Shown: positions 12,016-26,228 of the stretch, piece after piece | How the letters are laid out: the number at the start of each line of letters is the position of its first letter | Numbering within the stretch: position 1 is the first letter of the stretch | NCBI GenBank assembly: GCA_964019155.1 | Contig: OZ025244.1 | Span: forward strand, 23,348,021-23,412,020 | Direction: 5' to 3' | Length of the DNA stretch: 64,000 nucleotides | From: Osedax fenrisi | Taxonomy: Eukaryota > Annelida > Polychaeta > Sabellida > Siboglinidae | Translations under genes and position numbers: made by a program | The notes under the pieces: generated by a model | Told to the model about the DNA's origin: nothing | The model's database searches: none | What the model saw: only the letters and a program-made list of their open reading frames with translations

Positions 12016-12760
12016 CTCGAGGTGTCGATGTAACGTAATTAACACTTATAATTATTACGATTTGAAAACGTAATTGTTTAAATGCTCTTAATTAGTAATG
12101 TATAGTTATATTATAGATATATAATATATCAATATATCAATATATCATATATTGATATATTGATATATACTAAATTAGTATTAGTAATAGTATTACTAAT
12201 GTATTTGTATGTATAAAATGAATACATAAATGATAATATAATCGTCGAGTTTATAAAAATAGGATTTCAGAAATTGGTTCAATAACTTTCAAATTTTCCA
12301 TTTTGTTAATAACTTTCAAATAGAAATATTACAAAATATATTTGCGTCAGCGGGAACATAACCCCGATCGACTGCAGTCGACAAGCATGCTTGGAAGGCA
12401 ACAATGGTAACCAAGCAACCATGATAACAATGCTAACCAATCAACCATTATAACCATGGTAACCATTATAACAATAGTAATCATGCAACCATGACAACCA
12501 TTACGCCACTGGTGCAGATTTGATTCAACTCTATTGAGCTGAAAGTATACTGACGCATATTTAAATGGTTAACTAGATCATAAATTGAATGCTTAATTAG
12601 ATCATAAATGTATTATATATTCTATAAATAATCGTCGTACACAATATACCACGTACTGTATACAGTGTACAGTGTCGTACACTATGCTTGTGGTTGAATA
12701 TAAAAACTATAGATTCGCATATTTCAAATGTTTTTACGACGCATATGTTAGCGAATCGCG
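12016..12760. other. AT-rich spacer
   Basis: No gene seen. There is an AT-only palindrome near 12123-12170 (repeats of ATATATCA against TGATATAT). A degenerate short repeat of AACCATGG/TAACCA type runs through 12405-12505. Confidence 0.6.
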
Positions 12761-12761
12761 T

Positions 12762-13210
12762 ATCACGTGACAACAGAACACCGACAATGGAATCACATTA
12801 CGTAATCGCATTACGTAACGGTGCGTAATGGCGGCTAGCTCGGCACCACCACGTGGTATAGCACCGAGATGTATGCGAGAGCGCGCGCGCGGGTATATTG
12901 TCACGTGATACGAAACACGCGCATGCGCAGTCGATAGTAGCGGCTTGTAGTCACGTGGTATTCTGGCGCAATGGGCTTTTATTAATGGTTTAATCGATAC
13001 ACCTACGTGTTGACTGGTCGGCTCGCCTAGAAGTTTATCGATTATACGGCGGTGGTGGTGGCGCTCGGGGCGGCGGGCTGCCGAACTAGAATTCGCGCCG
13101 CGAACCGGATACAGCCGGAACGTTACGTAAGAGGTGACGAGCGATGAGTCACCGCGGAGGAAAGGGAATACGTGCGGTCACGTGAGCATGTGTTCTACCG
13201 CGAGATGGAG
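12762..13210. promoter_or_regulatory. CpG-rich patch with repeated CACGTG and TTACGTAA motifs
   Basis: This 450-bp stretch is far richer in G, C and CpG than its surroundings (for example GCGCGCGCGCGG near 12882 and CGGCGGTGGTGGTGGCGC near 13050). It holds five CACGTG E-boxes (near 12764, 12851, 12902, 12951 and 13179) and three TTACGTAA palindromes (near 12798, 12811 and 13123). That is what a promoter or enhancer may look like. No exon with recognisable protein could be attached to it, so the role is inferred only. Confidence 0.35.
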
Positions 13211-13370
13211 TGGTGGCGGGTGAGAGCTATTGTTGTCTGCCTATATTGTTATGACAATACACGTGTGTGTGGGCATAAAACAATACATCGATATCGTATT
13301 GTTTTATATCGACTGACAGCCACATTTTCGATTAATCTAATTGCTTTCATGCTCCTACTATCATTGTATA

Positions 13371-13371
<1 letters not shown>

Positions 13372-13438
<67 letters not shown>
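13372..13438. repeat. (TA)n microsatellite
   Basis: An almost pure TA run with one AAA interruption. It abuts the long CT tract directly. Confidence 0.95.
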
Positions 13439-13440
13439 CA

Positions 13441-14213
<773 letters not shown>

Positions 14214-15481
14214 TATGTTCTCTCTTTCTCTATCGCTGCCCTATTTGAATAACACTCCGCCTGCGTTAAGCGTGTATTCCCATCCATCACGTGTGTGTGC
14301 ATGTGTACGTGCGAATAATACAAGCTTCGTATTATATCTGGGACATGCGCATTCCAGAGCGGAAGTCACGAGGGACATCGCACGTCAACAACAAGGCATA
14401 CTCTATAGTATACACGTATACTATACATAGTATACGGTTATTGTGTCCATACCATATTCTATTATCACATTAAAGGACGCGAAGGTCCTACACCGAGACC
14501 CATTTACGAGTTAATGTGTACCACGGGCTACTTCTGAGTGAAGGAACTACAATACTGTATTGCTGCTGTACAATGTACCATGTAGTTGCAGTACTTCATT
14601 GAAATGTACAAGTATTGGGTAATTTATATATAGAAATATTGCCTCTTTAAATGTATAGGTTAATAGCAGGGAAGGTTATACTTAACTCTATATTATAATC
14701 TATTATAATAGATATATCGTTCAAATATATAATGTATTATTGCTCGGTAGGCTTATATCTATGTATATTCAGTAGCACTATCACTTTAGTTAGCGGTATT
14801 ACGTGACCTACTTATATCAGAGTATTACGTCACTCGGGTAAGTAACAACCTATTGTTATTACGTAACTAAACCCCGCCCCGTCTGTATTGCGTCACTTCT
14901 AAGTTACAAGTATAGCCCTATAGGCTATTATAATAAGCGTATATTGATACTCGGCATTGTATGGTGTACAATGGGAAGATTGAGTGTATAGTCTGTTGTC
15001 TAATTGTCTATTGTATAAGAGGGCCGCACACTACCCCGCACACTACTGCGCCGCACACTACACGCGGGGTACCTACCTCACCTATAGATGTAGTACCTTA
15101 GCTGTATAATACGATGAATAGATCAATCACTTCTGTTATAATAGCATTGTACTATAGCATACTATAAGTAGCATACTATAGTAGCATTGTAAACATATTA
15201 GTGTGCTCGTGTGATGTTTGTATAATATACCTGTATATATATACACTGTATAATATACCGGTATATATACAATATAACATTAAGAGAGCAATAAATTACA
15301 CTATTCATATCTACAGATACCCGAACAGTTAATTATCATTATTTAAGAATGCTCGTACTTTTATTTTACTTTTATTTAAGTACGCTACGCAGCGAATACG
15401 AAAACTCTTAATTAATGATACGTGATACTCATAGTTACGTTTACTTTCTACTTAAGGGGAAGCACTATATATAGTACTACA

Positions 15482-15519
15482 GTATACCTAGTACTATAGA
15501 ACTATAGTACTAGGTATAC
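15482..15519. repeat. 38-bp perfect palindrome
   Basis: Arms GTATACCTAGTACTATAG and its exact reverse complement are separated by AA only. With almost no loop it could extrude as a cruciform. No matching element ends were found around it. Confidence 0.85.
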
Positions 15520-16191
15520 CACATCCACGGGTTTACATGTAAATAGACACGAAAACGACTAGTTTTTAAAACTCTCCAACTTGAAATATTTTACATAATT
15601 TTTTCGCAGACGTATAAATAATACTTAATGATATGGTTTCGTTACGTTTATTTTCTACTTAAGAGCGCGAGTAACGACCTACTGTACAGTTCCACCATTC
15701 CACCCTGTTAAAAACGGTAGAAATAAACGGTAGAATAAGATTAACTGAGATGACCACTAGTTTCGCCCCCTAGCGGGAACTGGTTACACCACCTGGCGTG
15801 TACTAGATGACTCACCTAAACGTGATAGCCGTCTACCCGGCATTATGTCGTTAGATAAGACTTTTTACGTTGCACAACAGGTGTACAACGTAGGTGTGTG
15901 TGTCTTTGTTCGTTGTGCTTTGTTCTACTGCAGTCTATCTGGGGCGCTTAATTAGGGCGATTAGTATCTATTTATAGCTCTTACGAACTGGTAGACAATG
16001 CACACAAATATACCTATATATAATATACATTATATTCAATATATATACTATTGTATAATCTATTCAAATTTAGTTGTTAATGTCTTATAATTACGTATTC
16101 ATTAATAATGTTATTCAAAGTAAACTAAATACTACTAATATTATACGTATACTTATTTACTAACATAAGTATACTATAATATAGTATAGTA

Positions 16192-16195
<4 letters not shown>

Positions 16196-16255
<60 letters not shown>

Positions 16256-16299
16256 TGAGCAGGCAGGTATAAGTATATGTATAAGTAACTGACTATTAC

Positions 16300-16355
<56 letters not shown>

Positions 16356-16380
16356 GGTGTGTGTGTGTGTGTGTGTGTGT
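16196..16380. repeat. (TA)n and (TA)n-(GT)n microsatellites
   Basis: Two long TA runs (about 16196-16252 and 16301-16350) are separated by about 50 bp of unique sequence. The second continues into (GT)n up to about 16380. Confidence 0.95.
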
Positions 16381-17878
16381 TTAAGTACTCATGAGTATAT
16401 CAGGGAGTATATATCATACTTACTTTTCCCGCGCAAATTTAACTGGAAAATGTATGCATATATTACATACCCATATAAACCATTTTAATATATGTATATA
16501 TGTGTGTGAGTGTGTATGTGTGTGAGTGTGTCTTTATATGTATGTATATTATTTTAATAATATATATTATAGATAATATAAGAAAAATTCAGTTTACATT
16601 GTTATTCGGTAGAGGCTCTATATTTTCCCGCGAAAAACTAACTGAATATCGTTGTCTGATACTAAACGTAAACAATCCTAGTGTGCGACGCACGCCCTAC
16701 GACGCCCGCACACATGTGCGCTCGTCCCGCTAGAGGCATGATTGGTTAGCTCCGTTGTTTGGCGCCAAATCTAAATTACACGTCATTTATAGCCTAAGGA
16801 TCCATGGCCTACGGGTGGTACCGTTCTACCAGTATCTAGCGGCACCTATCTAATTAAGATAGTGGTCATTCATTGGTCAACGACTATAGCACGTGTCCGA
16901 GATAGGCTTATAACGACTCGACGGCGATGCGTACTTTGGCCCGTATCTGTAATCCTCACATTCCTAAGATTCACTGGGCGAGCGGCCATTGCGAATAGTT
17001 TATCTGCATCTTATAAAACACATGATACTTTGTCAGTGTTTACGTGAGGCTTATTGTTCGGTTTAAACTGTGACAGCGTATAGCTGGCGTTATTTACCGT
17101 ATATATATATAGCTTATTAGATGACTCATTATTCTCAAATGTATCGTATTTTAATCAACACTCTCTGATAAGAGAATCTATATATATATATCATTAGTTA
17201 GTATACTCTCCACAGTTTAGTATACACACGCATACAGTTTAGTATACACACGCATACACACGCATACATTACGTAACATATCACTCGACATATGTGGATA
17301 GACGTGGAAATCAATAAAACAATTAAAAACCAACGCCTACATATTTTATGACTACTTTCTACACGCTATTGTGGGGTAGACGGAGTGCTCGGCGAGCGAG
17401 TATTATTTTATGACTCATCGAGCGTGATATCGGATCGTGATTCACCAGTACCGTCCACGCATGCGTCATCACCACAAGTAACATCTGCCCATGCGCCGCC
17501 TGAGATTAGATAAGATATATTCACAATGAGGAGTTGATTTAAAATATCAATATATCATTATACCTCTCTGATTATATCGAATATCATCTATATATTCACA
17601 GACTTATATATATATATATATAATTCTACAAATACACACATAAATAACACTTATTAGCATGAATATATATACTGCAGTACACATGTGTACATTGTACAAT
17701 GTACAAAATGTATACATATAGTATATAGTGTATACTATACACCCACATATATGTATACCCCACACATACATCTCCCAAGGTATAATCATGTATAATACCT
17801 CGGCGAGTGTCCCTCACATATACTATAGACTATATTATAGTATAGTATAGTATAGCATATTAACTATATACTATATAC

Positions 17879-18046
17879 TAGTGATGTAAATAATACCGAG
17901 CTTTTTTATGCCGAACCGAGACTTTTGGTTATTGATGCCGAGCCGAGAATCTAGCCTAACGAGCCCGAGCCGAGTTGAGACTTTAGGTAACTGCAACTGA
18001 GACTGAATCGATGCTTTAGATTTGAGCATTATTTACTGCATCACTA
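17879..18046. mobile_element. hAT-type MITE, family TAGTGATG
   Basis: 168 bp, bounded by TAGTGATGTAAATAAT on the left and, inverted on the right, TAGTGATGCAGTAAATAAT. The 8-mers on both sides are identical (CTATATAC at 17871-17878 and 18047-18054), a perfect target-site duplication that fits the hAT preference (T at position 2, A at position 7). The inside has several GCCGAGCCGAG-like repeats and no ORF. Only one copy was seen in this window. Confidence 0.85.
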
Positions 18047-18054
18047 CTATATAC

Positions 18055-19886
18055 CTTACATACACATATTTTTCAATCTCACAAGTGTAAATGAAAAGAT
18101 CGGAAACGATAAATATATATATATATTGACTATTATTCGTTTGACTTCTATTAGGCTTCCGCTTCTCTTTACACCCGCGTACATACATATAGGCCCCCCT
18201 ATAATAGTAGTACGATATATCGTTAGGGTTAACTCCACTATTGTGTAGCCTATATCGTCTTAACAATGTTCTAACTTATGTAGGAAAGGTTACAACCGGA
18301 AGTGATGTACCCGGATGTACCTCACTTCAGTTATAGCCTATAGACGCAGTTATACTCGAATCTATCCCACCTAATCTATATGTGTATCCCTTATACGTAT
18401 AACGACATATGAAATACCCATCAGATTCCTCACAATATATTCCTTACATACCTACACTTTTAACAAAAAACCTTTATTTTTCGTGAAATAACCCCTTTAA
18501 TCTTATACATCTTTAAATGTATATATTGCTAACATTCCTCACGTTCCTCACATTCCTTACATCCTTTTCTCGACTATAGACCGTATGCGTGTGGTTAGGC
18601 TCGGTGATATACATGGCATATAGGGCCCATGTGGCATATACCCTCTGAGCCCTATTATATTTAGCTAAACTGTATACAGTTTTTAGACTTTCAGAAGCCG
18701 GATAAATGAATCGGCGTCTTACGACGTAAGTTTGCGGTTTCATTTATCCGGCTTCTTATACGTCATACGTGTGTTAAAGATGGTTTTATAATGCGTTGTC
18801 GTTAAAGAAAACACATATTCATTAGTCACAAGTGTATATATTAAAATATACTCGTTAGAAAGAAAAATAAGAAGAACATTTTGAAATTCATTTATCGGGT
18901 AATTTCCGCTATTGCCTAGAAATTATACATGGAAGAGATAGAAATGTCTATTAATGTTAGAATTGTATGAATAGCAATATACTTTAAATATATTAACACT
19001 TTGTATATACCAGTTATTAATAATAATGTATACTAGTAATGTAATAATACATATAAATAACAACAAATGTAAGTGTCAACAAATTAACAAAAAAAATCTA
19101 TATAAATTCATAGAAATTCCTACAAATTCATAGAAATACTTTTGCTTGTTGCTTTTTTGTTGCTTTTTTTTATTTGTTCTCAAATATTATAAAATATAGT
19201 TAATGTATTATATAATAGTTTTATATATAATATACTACTATTTCGATGCATTTAAAAAAAAATATTAAATAAAGTACATATGATATTTGTTTACTACAAC
19301 ATTTAAATATATGACAATACCAAACAATCACATGATTTTTGTAATAATTGGTTACGTTTTATTAAACTAATGCATAATGTTTGTTCTACACAAAAAAGTT
19401 GTGCAGTTTGGATCATTCAATCTATTAACAATAATAAGTATACTGTTATTACATAGAGTATACATTTATATATAAATATACTGATTATTACATCTAATTA
19501 CCTGATTATTAGGTATATATAATAATTATATAATGATATACTATAGTATAAACGTATTATAATAAGACTAAATAATGTTGTCTAAGATACTCCCCTGTCC
19601 AATAAGATGCTTTACGTGTAGGCTATATATGTTAAGCCCGTAGACCTATATATATAGGTCGATATATACGTCTATAGACCTATAGTCTTATAAGACTAAA
19701 TTCTTCTCGATTGAACAACACCGAACTCTATGCAAATGATTCTATAGAATTACATATATGTAAATAATGTTAACGTTATCGCATAGGTAATTAAGATAGA
19801 ATAACGTGTTATACGCTTAGATTACTAATACTTTATATAAGTCTGGCAGCTTAACTTCGTCAATATCGGACTTACTAAACGCTTAA
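18055..19886. other. AT-rich spacer
   Basis: No gene. It contains a hairpin at 18693-18756 (listed separately), a triplet of CACATTCCT-like repeats near 18536-18560, and many short TATAG/CTATA palindromes near 19620-19690. Confidence 0.6.
18693..18756. repeat. Perfect 18-bp stem inverted repeat
   Basis: AGAAGCCGGATAAATGAA at 18693-18710 pairs exactly with TTCATTTATCCGGCTTCT at 18739-18756 across a 28-nt loop that contains a smaller CTTACGACGTAAG palindrome. It could be the remnant of a foldback element. Function unknown. Confidence 0.8.
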
Positions 19887-20191
19887 GTGGTGTACACACC
19901 GCTAGCATCGAGCACGGCGATTTGTTACTGTACTTATTACTGCACCTGATGATCAGTATGCATTATTATTGGTGTTCAGATAGTGAGCAACAAGTAGCGC
20001 GAGTGTGGCGACTTGTTACCAGAGCTAGGCGACTTGTTACTGCGCTCGGTACCGCGCAAATTAGCTGTACACATAGCGAACATCAAGCACGGCGACTTGT
20101 TACTCAACAATAGAACTTTTCATAGATTTTAGGCGGCGAATTGTTACTGGACTTGCTACTGGACTTGATGCTAGCATTGTGTGTACACGGC
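19887..20191. mobile_element. TTAA-flanked MITE with internal 14-bp repeats
   Basis: 305 bp between two TTAA tetranucleotides (19883-19886 and 20192-20195). Termini are GTGGTGTACACACC..GCTAGCATCGAG and, inverted, GCCGTGTACACACAATGCTAGCATCAAG, an imperfect TIR of about 28 bp. TTAA duplications are known for the piggyBac and Kolobok superfamilies. The ends do not start with the CCY of piggyBac, so I leave the superfamily open. Inside, GGCGACTTGTTACT recurs five times with small changes (near 19916, 20007, 20028, 20091 and 20135). No transposase is encoded. Confidence 0.75.
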
Positions 20192-20195
20192 TTAA

Positions 20196-20798
20196 TGGTT
20201 CTACTGTCCACGCAGCATTGACCTTGAACTCCAATCATGACAAGCGTAACTACTACACCTACTTCAACCTAATGTCTAGTAATACATCCATATATATGTA
20301 TATTATATACTGTAGCATCTTCGATCTATATAGGGTATAGTATACCCTATAGGGTATAATATAGGGCCTATATAGATTGAAGATACCCATTATACCCATC
20401 AGAATCGACTATGAAATCGCTTGTATAACTGTTACACTCGTCAACTACTAATATACATATCAGACCTCGACCCGTATAAATCACTCTATAGAGCGTCCTT
20501 ATCACAGACTCCGCTGCATCAACTCGATCACACTTCCACGATACGCCGCTACTCGTATCCAATAATATGATTCGCGTGCAGGGTATCTAGATTAAGGACA
20601 TAGGCTTACGACTAGACGGCGTCTTGCATTGAACGATGCACTCTTTCAACTGTGTTAATTAATATGTTATACGTTGTATGGGGTATAACATGGGGTATAA
20701 CATGGGGTTGGGGATTCCGAAGATACATATTAAACTATAGGTATACCTACGATATATCGTATACGATGTATACTATGGGTATACCCATAGTCTATAGG
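20196..20798. other. Spacer with cruciform-prone repeats
   Basis: Contains an inverted repeat with 18-bp arms (20317-20334 against 20367-20384, one mismatch) and more GGGTATA/TATACCC palindromes up to 20795. A minus-strand open stretch of about 72 codons (20582-20368) reads as mixed-composition protein but has no recognised family; see findings. Confidence 0.5.
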
Positions 20799-20951
20799 TA
20801 GGGGCGATGCAACAGGGGGACGGGGTGGATACCCCCCCCCCAATTTAAAATCTACGGGATATCCTATGTATTGGACCCCCCCCCCCCCACTTTTACTATA
20901 ACATTTATTTTGATTGGCCCCCCTATATACAAAATCGTTCCAGAGCCCCTA
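20799..20951 (-). mobile_element. hAT-type MITE, family TAGGGGCGCTG, copy 2
   Basis: 153 bp in reverse orientation, from TAGGGGCGATGCAAC to the inverted end GTTCCAGAGCCCCTA. Flanking 8-mers are TCTATAGG and CCTATAGG (one mismatch). It is more diverged than the other copies, with C-runs on the plus strand. Confidence 0.8.
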
Positions 20952-22322
20952 CCTATAGGCCGTGTTGGACAATTATTACATTTAATCTACACTTCAACTA
21001 TAGTTAGTACTATAATTCAGCTTAGTTTCACATATAGCTCTTTAAATATTCACCAACTTCGTTTAAAGACTAATTAACTAATAATACATTTATTAGGTGT
21101 AATCATAATAGTATAAGGTGATTGTAATGTTTGTATAGAATATATACCTCAGTGACCTATAGGGCAATGACCTATAGGTCATATATCTCACGGAAGTACA
21201 TTCCGCGTCGTTGAGGTGTTGCAGTGATAAATATCATTAGCACGCTATATAAAATATATGTGTTTGTGTATACATTCTATAGAATTCATCGGCATTTATT
21301 TCAGAACTTGCAATTTACGATTAAATAGTACCAGCGGTAATCTATTAGAGAAGCATTAGAGTGCCACCTAACTACCCAACACCGATCGTAGAATAATATG
21401 TACATAACGCAGATATATAAGGATTATCTTATATGATAATCTTAAGACAATTTAAGGACAACTGCAGTTGGCCATGGCCATGTATCGCGCGCCGACTTGT
21501 GGATACATGTATAATTTAACCGGACCCAGAATACCACTACGAACACCACTACAATACGCCTGTTTATTATGTAATCATTACTGTACTGTTATATAACAGT
21601 ATTACATAATACCACTCCGTCATGAAATCGTGACTGCAGACCTGGCAAGAATTTATAGTTTTAATACTTGCACTATAGTTCACTCCACCTATTAAACCCT
21701 ATACAGTGTATAGTATACACCATATAGGGTATATATAGGGTATTGTATAAACTAAATAATGAATAGGTTGGAACACGTGTGCGGCACGGGGTATGAGAGT
21801 AGTGTACTTCCGGTTGCCGGTAGTATATAAACACTGGTAATTGTCAGTACTGTCACGCCTATCTCTAACTATACATGTGTGTATGCGTACAACAAGTGTT
21901 TATATACCAATCTATGTTTCAAATGCTTTAGTACACGTCCATCATTAATATATGGTATACCATCACCAGACATACAATACACATACACATACACATACAC
22001 ATATACACCTAACTAGAATATATTTAACAACAACTCCCTACAACTAAATAAACTAAAAACAGAATACGTTATCATCCGTAACGAACGACTAATTAAACCT
22101 CGCGCCGCACTAATATACCGAAATAGCAAACACCGAAATAGAACTACAAACTTAAATAACTAATCTAGGTGTGATAAGTCTATAAAAACGGTTCGAGCTA
22201 AACAATAACATTTAACCCGACAGCGCTAGCGATAACGAAACAAACTGGGACACGTTTAAAAACAATTAAAACAAAGTATACTATATTATACTTTATTATA
22301 ATAATACTGTAATATATTACAT

Positions 22323-22456
22323 GTCTACGGATACTTTAAGACATGTCTTATATAGTAAGTGTTTAAATAAACTATTATACCATTGTATACAATAGTAATT
22401 GTAATAGTTTATTTAAACACTTACTATATAAGACATGTCTTAAAGTATCCGTAGAC
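22323..22456. repeat. 134-bp palindrome with 55-bp perfect arms
   Basis: Left arm 22323-22377 and right arm 22402-22456 are exact reverse complements over all 55 positions, with a 24-nt spacer that itself contains ATTGTATACAAT. The outer ends are GTCTACGGATACTTTAAG and its complement. Zero mismatches suggest either very recent formation, gene conversion between arms, or selection for a hairpin RNA. No target-site duplication was recognised. Confidence 0.9.
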
Positions 22457-22877
22457 AACGTAATAATAGATATAGATAATCAATGATCAGCTGTGCGTAA
22501 ACGCGGATACTTAGTTGACCCCTACTTGACCCTTAATTGACCTCGATTAACGTGTACCGTAAGAAGTTATTACTAAGAACGGCACTCTGACTCATCGTAT
22601 CACGTTTACGAACTATTTATTTTGGTTTTCTATTTTGTATTATATATATATATATATATGTTGTTTATTATATATGTTTTTATATTATAGATTCCACCAT
22701 AATTGTATTATACTATTTAATTATCTCGCATTGCCGATCGAATTATTCAAATTTAGATTGTTGTGAATACATAATTTTACTACCATATATGGTACTATAT
22801 ATAGTAACAAACAATTTGCTAATCGTCTTTAAACAAACATATGTTAATATTGCAGTAGGTACATATATATGTCCTAT

Positions 22878-22885
<8 letters not shown>

Positions 22886-22913
<28 letters not shown>

Positions 22914-22958
22914 TACAGTGTAACTACACTGTGTATGTCTAGAATACATTATCTCACT

Positions 22959-22990
<32 letters not shown>
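22886..22990. repeat. Paired (TA)n microsatellites
   Basis: TA runs at about 22878-22913 and 22963-22990, separated by about 50 bp of unique sequence with a GTGTAACTACAC palindrome. Confidence 0.85.
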
Positions 22991-22993
<3 letters not shown>

Positions 22994-23628
22994 CAACATA
23001 CATACGATTATATGATACCACGTGATATTTAACATCTATTATGATATGATGGGATGACCACTTTGTCATAATGATTTCGAAACATACAATACCATAGTGT
23101 ACATCCCGTGTATACATCGCACAGTTACGTCATGTCATCATTACGTCATCGTCTTCTTCATACCAGACGACTGACTCCGACTTACGTCATAGCAGACGTA
23201 TGACTCAGTACGTGTGATTCATCGTTATAGCATTACGTAATACATGTGAATAATAACCACTATTAGTCGTTGTCCATGTGAACGATAATTAGGAAAGATA
23301 AAATCTACTGCAGACGATATGCATTCTATTTATAGAATACTGTACAACGATAGTAAACTGTGTATTATGAGCTATATACTAATCTCCTATATAGAGGACA
23401 TTTATAGGACATATCCACCTGTTACGCAATGTAGACACTCTTACATAATCACAATTACGTAATAACCACTGATAGGTCAATAACATCAATATCGTTATGC
23501 GTATGTGTGTGTGTGTCACTCGATATATATATATATATATATATATAAACAGAATACATTGTTCTTCGTTGTAAACTACAGTATATAATGTACACCGTTA
23601 CTGTATAGTTCACAACGCATGCGTCACT

Positions 23629-23660
23629 CACACACACACACTCACACACACACTCACACA

Positions 23661-23715
<55 letters not shown>
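23629..23715. repeat. (CA)n microsatellite
   Basis: CA repeats with CTCACA interruptions at the left, then pure (CA)n ending in CACGCGTATATA. Confidence 0.95.
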
Positions 23716-24059
23716 GTATATATAAACAGTGTGTCACAAACACACATACCTTCACGCATACCTTCACGCATAACGATATCGATATTATGTAACTATTAGT
23801 GATTGTTACGTAACGAGCGATTATGTAATAGTGACTACATTGCGTAACGTGTCGTTGTCAATACATCTATAGAATATAGGATATAATTAGATTCACTATA
23901 TATATATATATTCACTATATAGTGAATAGTTTGTGTGTAAAACACACTTGTTTATTTACTTAGTCAGGAATAGAAGTATCGCTGCAGCGCATCAGCTGTG
24001 CTATGTATATTGAGTTATAAATATGTACATATGTCTTATGACATGTCAACCTATGTACA

Positions 24060-24063
<4 letters not shown>

Positions 24064-24102
<39 letters not shown>

Positions 24103-24135
24103 TCAATATACACACACACACACACACACACACAT

Positions 24136-24185
<50 letters not shown>

Positions 24186-24192
24186 ATGTGTG
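24064..24192. repeat. (TA)n-(CA)n-(TA)n-(GT)n compound microsatellite
   Basis: TA at about 24064-24098, CA at about 24110-24150, TA to about 24166, then GT to about 24192. The CA and GT halves are complementary, so the block is a rough inverted repeat that could fold into a hairpin of about 40-bp arms. Confidence 0.9.
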
Positions 24193-25088
24193 CGACGCAC
24201 AGTGTGCGTGTATGAGAGACTCTCACTGAGAGTGCATATAAGACCTATACTATATGTAGTACTACAAGCGACACGCATTACGTGTGTATCAAGCTACACC
24301 TAACTAACTAGAGAGCCGGGCCGCTACTATTCGTTGTCTTCGCGTGAATGTATTAATAGACATCGCGGTGCGGCGAACCTATTTTTATATAATAGTGCGA
24401 TGATATCAGACAGCGCCGCACACACTGTACGCCGCACAGAGGAAGACATGCGCACCGCACACACGTGTGACATTAATAAGCGTATACATACCGTTTTGTA
24501 GATCGGACAGTTGGTCAGATGGACACGTGGACAGATGGCCATATGGACATTGGTCAGTTTATACAGCGGTAGTGTGGATACAGAGGTAGAGTGTCCATCT
24601 GTCCGTGTTAAAAAGCACACCCTCTTTCATTGAAATGCGTATCGAGATAGATACACACGTGTATATACTTAAATGTATTCTTAATATATAATCACGTATA
24701 CTTATATGTGTGTGTATATATATACATTCTATATAATCTTAACCATATATCTATATGATATATGGTAGAAATACTCGTATAATAAAGTAACGTGGTTTAC
24801 TAAACGTCGTATTTAGATATGGACGAATGTAGTATATATGTTTAACATCGCATATGTCAGACATAAGACTCAAATCGATAGTCCGACATATTGATTTCTA
24901 CAAATGTAATACAAAAAAAGGTTCGGTGAATTCGATAATATCGACTACAAAAAGTGAAAACACGTGATGACTCATTTTACGTGATGACGCTTCGATATGT
25001 TCTTTGTTCTAATAATCGATAAGTTGGCGGTAATCATAATCATATCTATTGTATATAACACAAGGATAGCATACATGTATGAATGTAC

Positions 25089-25089
<1 letters not shown>

Positions 25090-25138
<49 letters not shown>

Positions 25139-25165
25139 AATATATATACATGTATATATATACAT
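25090..25165. repeat. (TA)n microsatellite
   Basis: TA run to about 25130 followed by TATATAAATATATATACATG variants. Confidence 0.85.
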
Positions 25166-26173
25166 GTATATATGTGTGTGTTAAAAACTATATGATTACA
25201 TTAAATACAAATGTCATCGTAGCTCACTTCGACATACATATATGTATACGGGTGTCTATTGACATTTCGTGTCGTACATTTAACTCGAGATATCGATCGT
25301 TTATCTGTTATGTAAGATCGCGTGAGTCATGTGTGTTCTCGCGCCGATGTCAAGGTTATGTCCTCGGAACAGCAGTATATCATCGTGTACGATAACTCAA
25401 TGCCGAGTGGTGATACGTCACGAAGGACATAACCTCGGTAACAACGTGCCCACGTCTATCAATCCTCGTCCGTTGTGTAATATCTAACATATATACGCAT
25501 ACGAGATATTATATCATGATATCATAATATATAATGTATCTTATACATTGTATAATTTATATTATACTGATACAATGTATACATATTTAGATATTATATA
25601 TGTATGTGTGTGTAGGTATGTGTGTGTGCGTGTGAGTATATTGTATAATATGGGTGTGACTATTAGCAAACAAATTACTTCAGTTATTAAACATACTTAT
25701 GATTAACTATGATTCTCTACGACACAATTCGAGGACGTAACCATAAACAAGGACACAATAACCCTGATCATAACTTAATTATTTAATAAATCATGAGAAC
25801 GGCGTTGTTGTCTGGTACGTGCCTTAGTACGCCGTACGGTGTACGGGGTGGTAGCTATATTGGGCGTATATGTAGGTGTATGGTGGGTGTGTGTGTATGT
25901 ATGTGTGTGTGGGTGAGTGGGTGGATGTCTGTGTGATTGTATGTGTAAGTGCGTACGTATGTGTATGTGGCATGTATGTGGCATGTATGTTTGCGTGCGT
26001 TTATACATATGTGTGTGTTATTGTATGTGTGCGACACACGCAGTTTGTGTGCGACACTCGCAGTTTGTGTGCTTGCGAGTCAACCATAAACATTAGATTT
26101 AGGTGACCTAATTCTACTATCTATAGACAATGTCTATTAGACATATTTACTATACACACAGTATAATAAACTA

Positions 26174-26228
<55 letters not shown>

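Larger units (their letters stand above)
14214..17878. other. Gene-poor spacer with short palindromes and microsatellites
   Basis: No coding sequence is supported. It includes a triple CCGCACACTAC repeat near 15026-15062, a palindrome at 15482-15519, (TA)n at about 16196-16252, and (TA)n running into (GT)n at about 16301-16380. A CTCF-like motif lies at 15763-15780 (see findings). Small open frames here are short and without family resemblance. Confidence 0.6.

Noticed and set aside
22743..24303. Several open frames of 68-124 codons on both strands
   Set aside because: They are mostly Ile-Tyr, His-Thr or Val-Cys runs from TA, CA and GT microsatellites.
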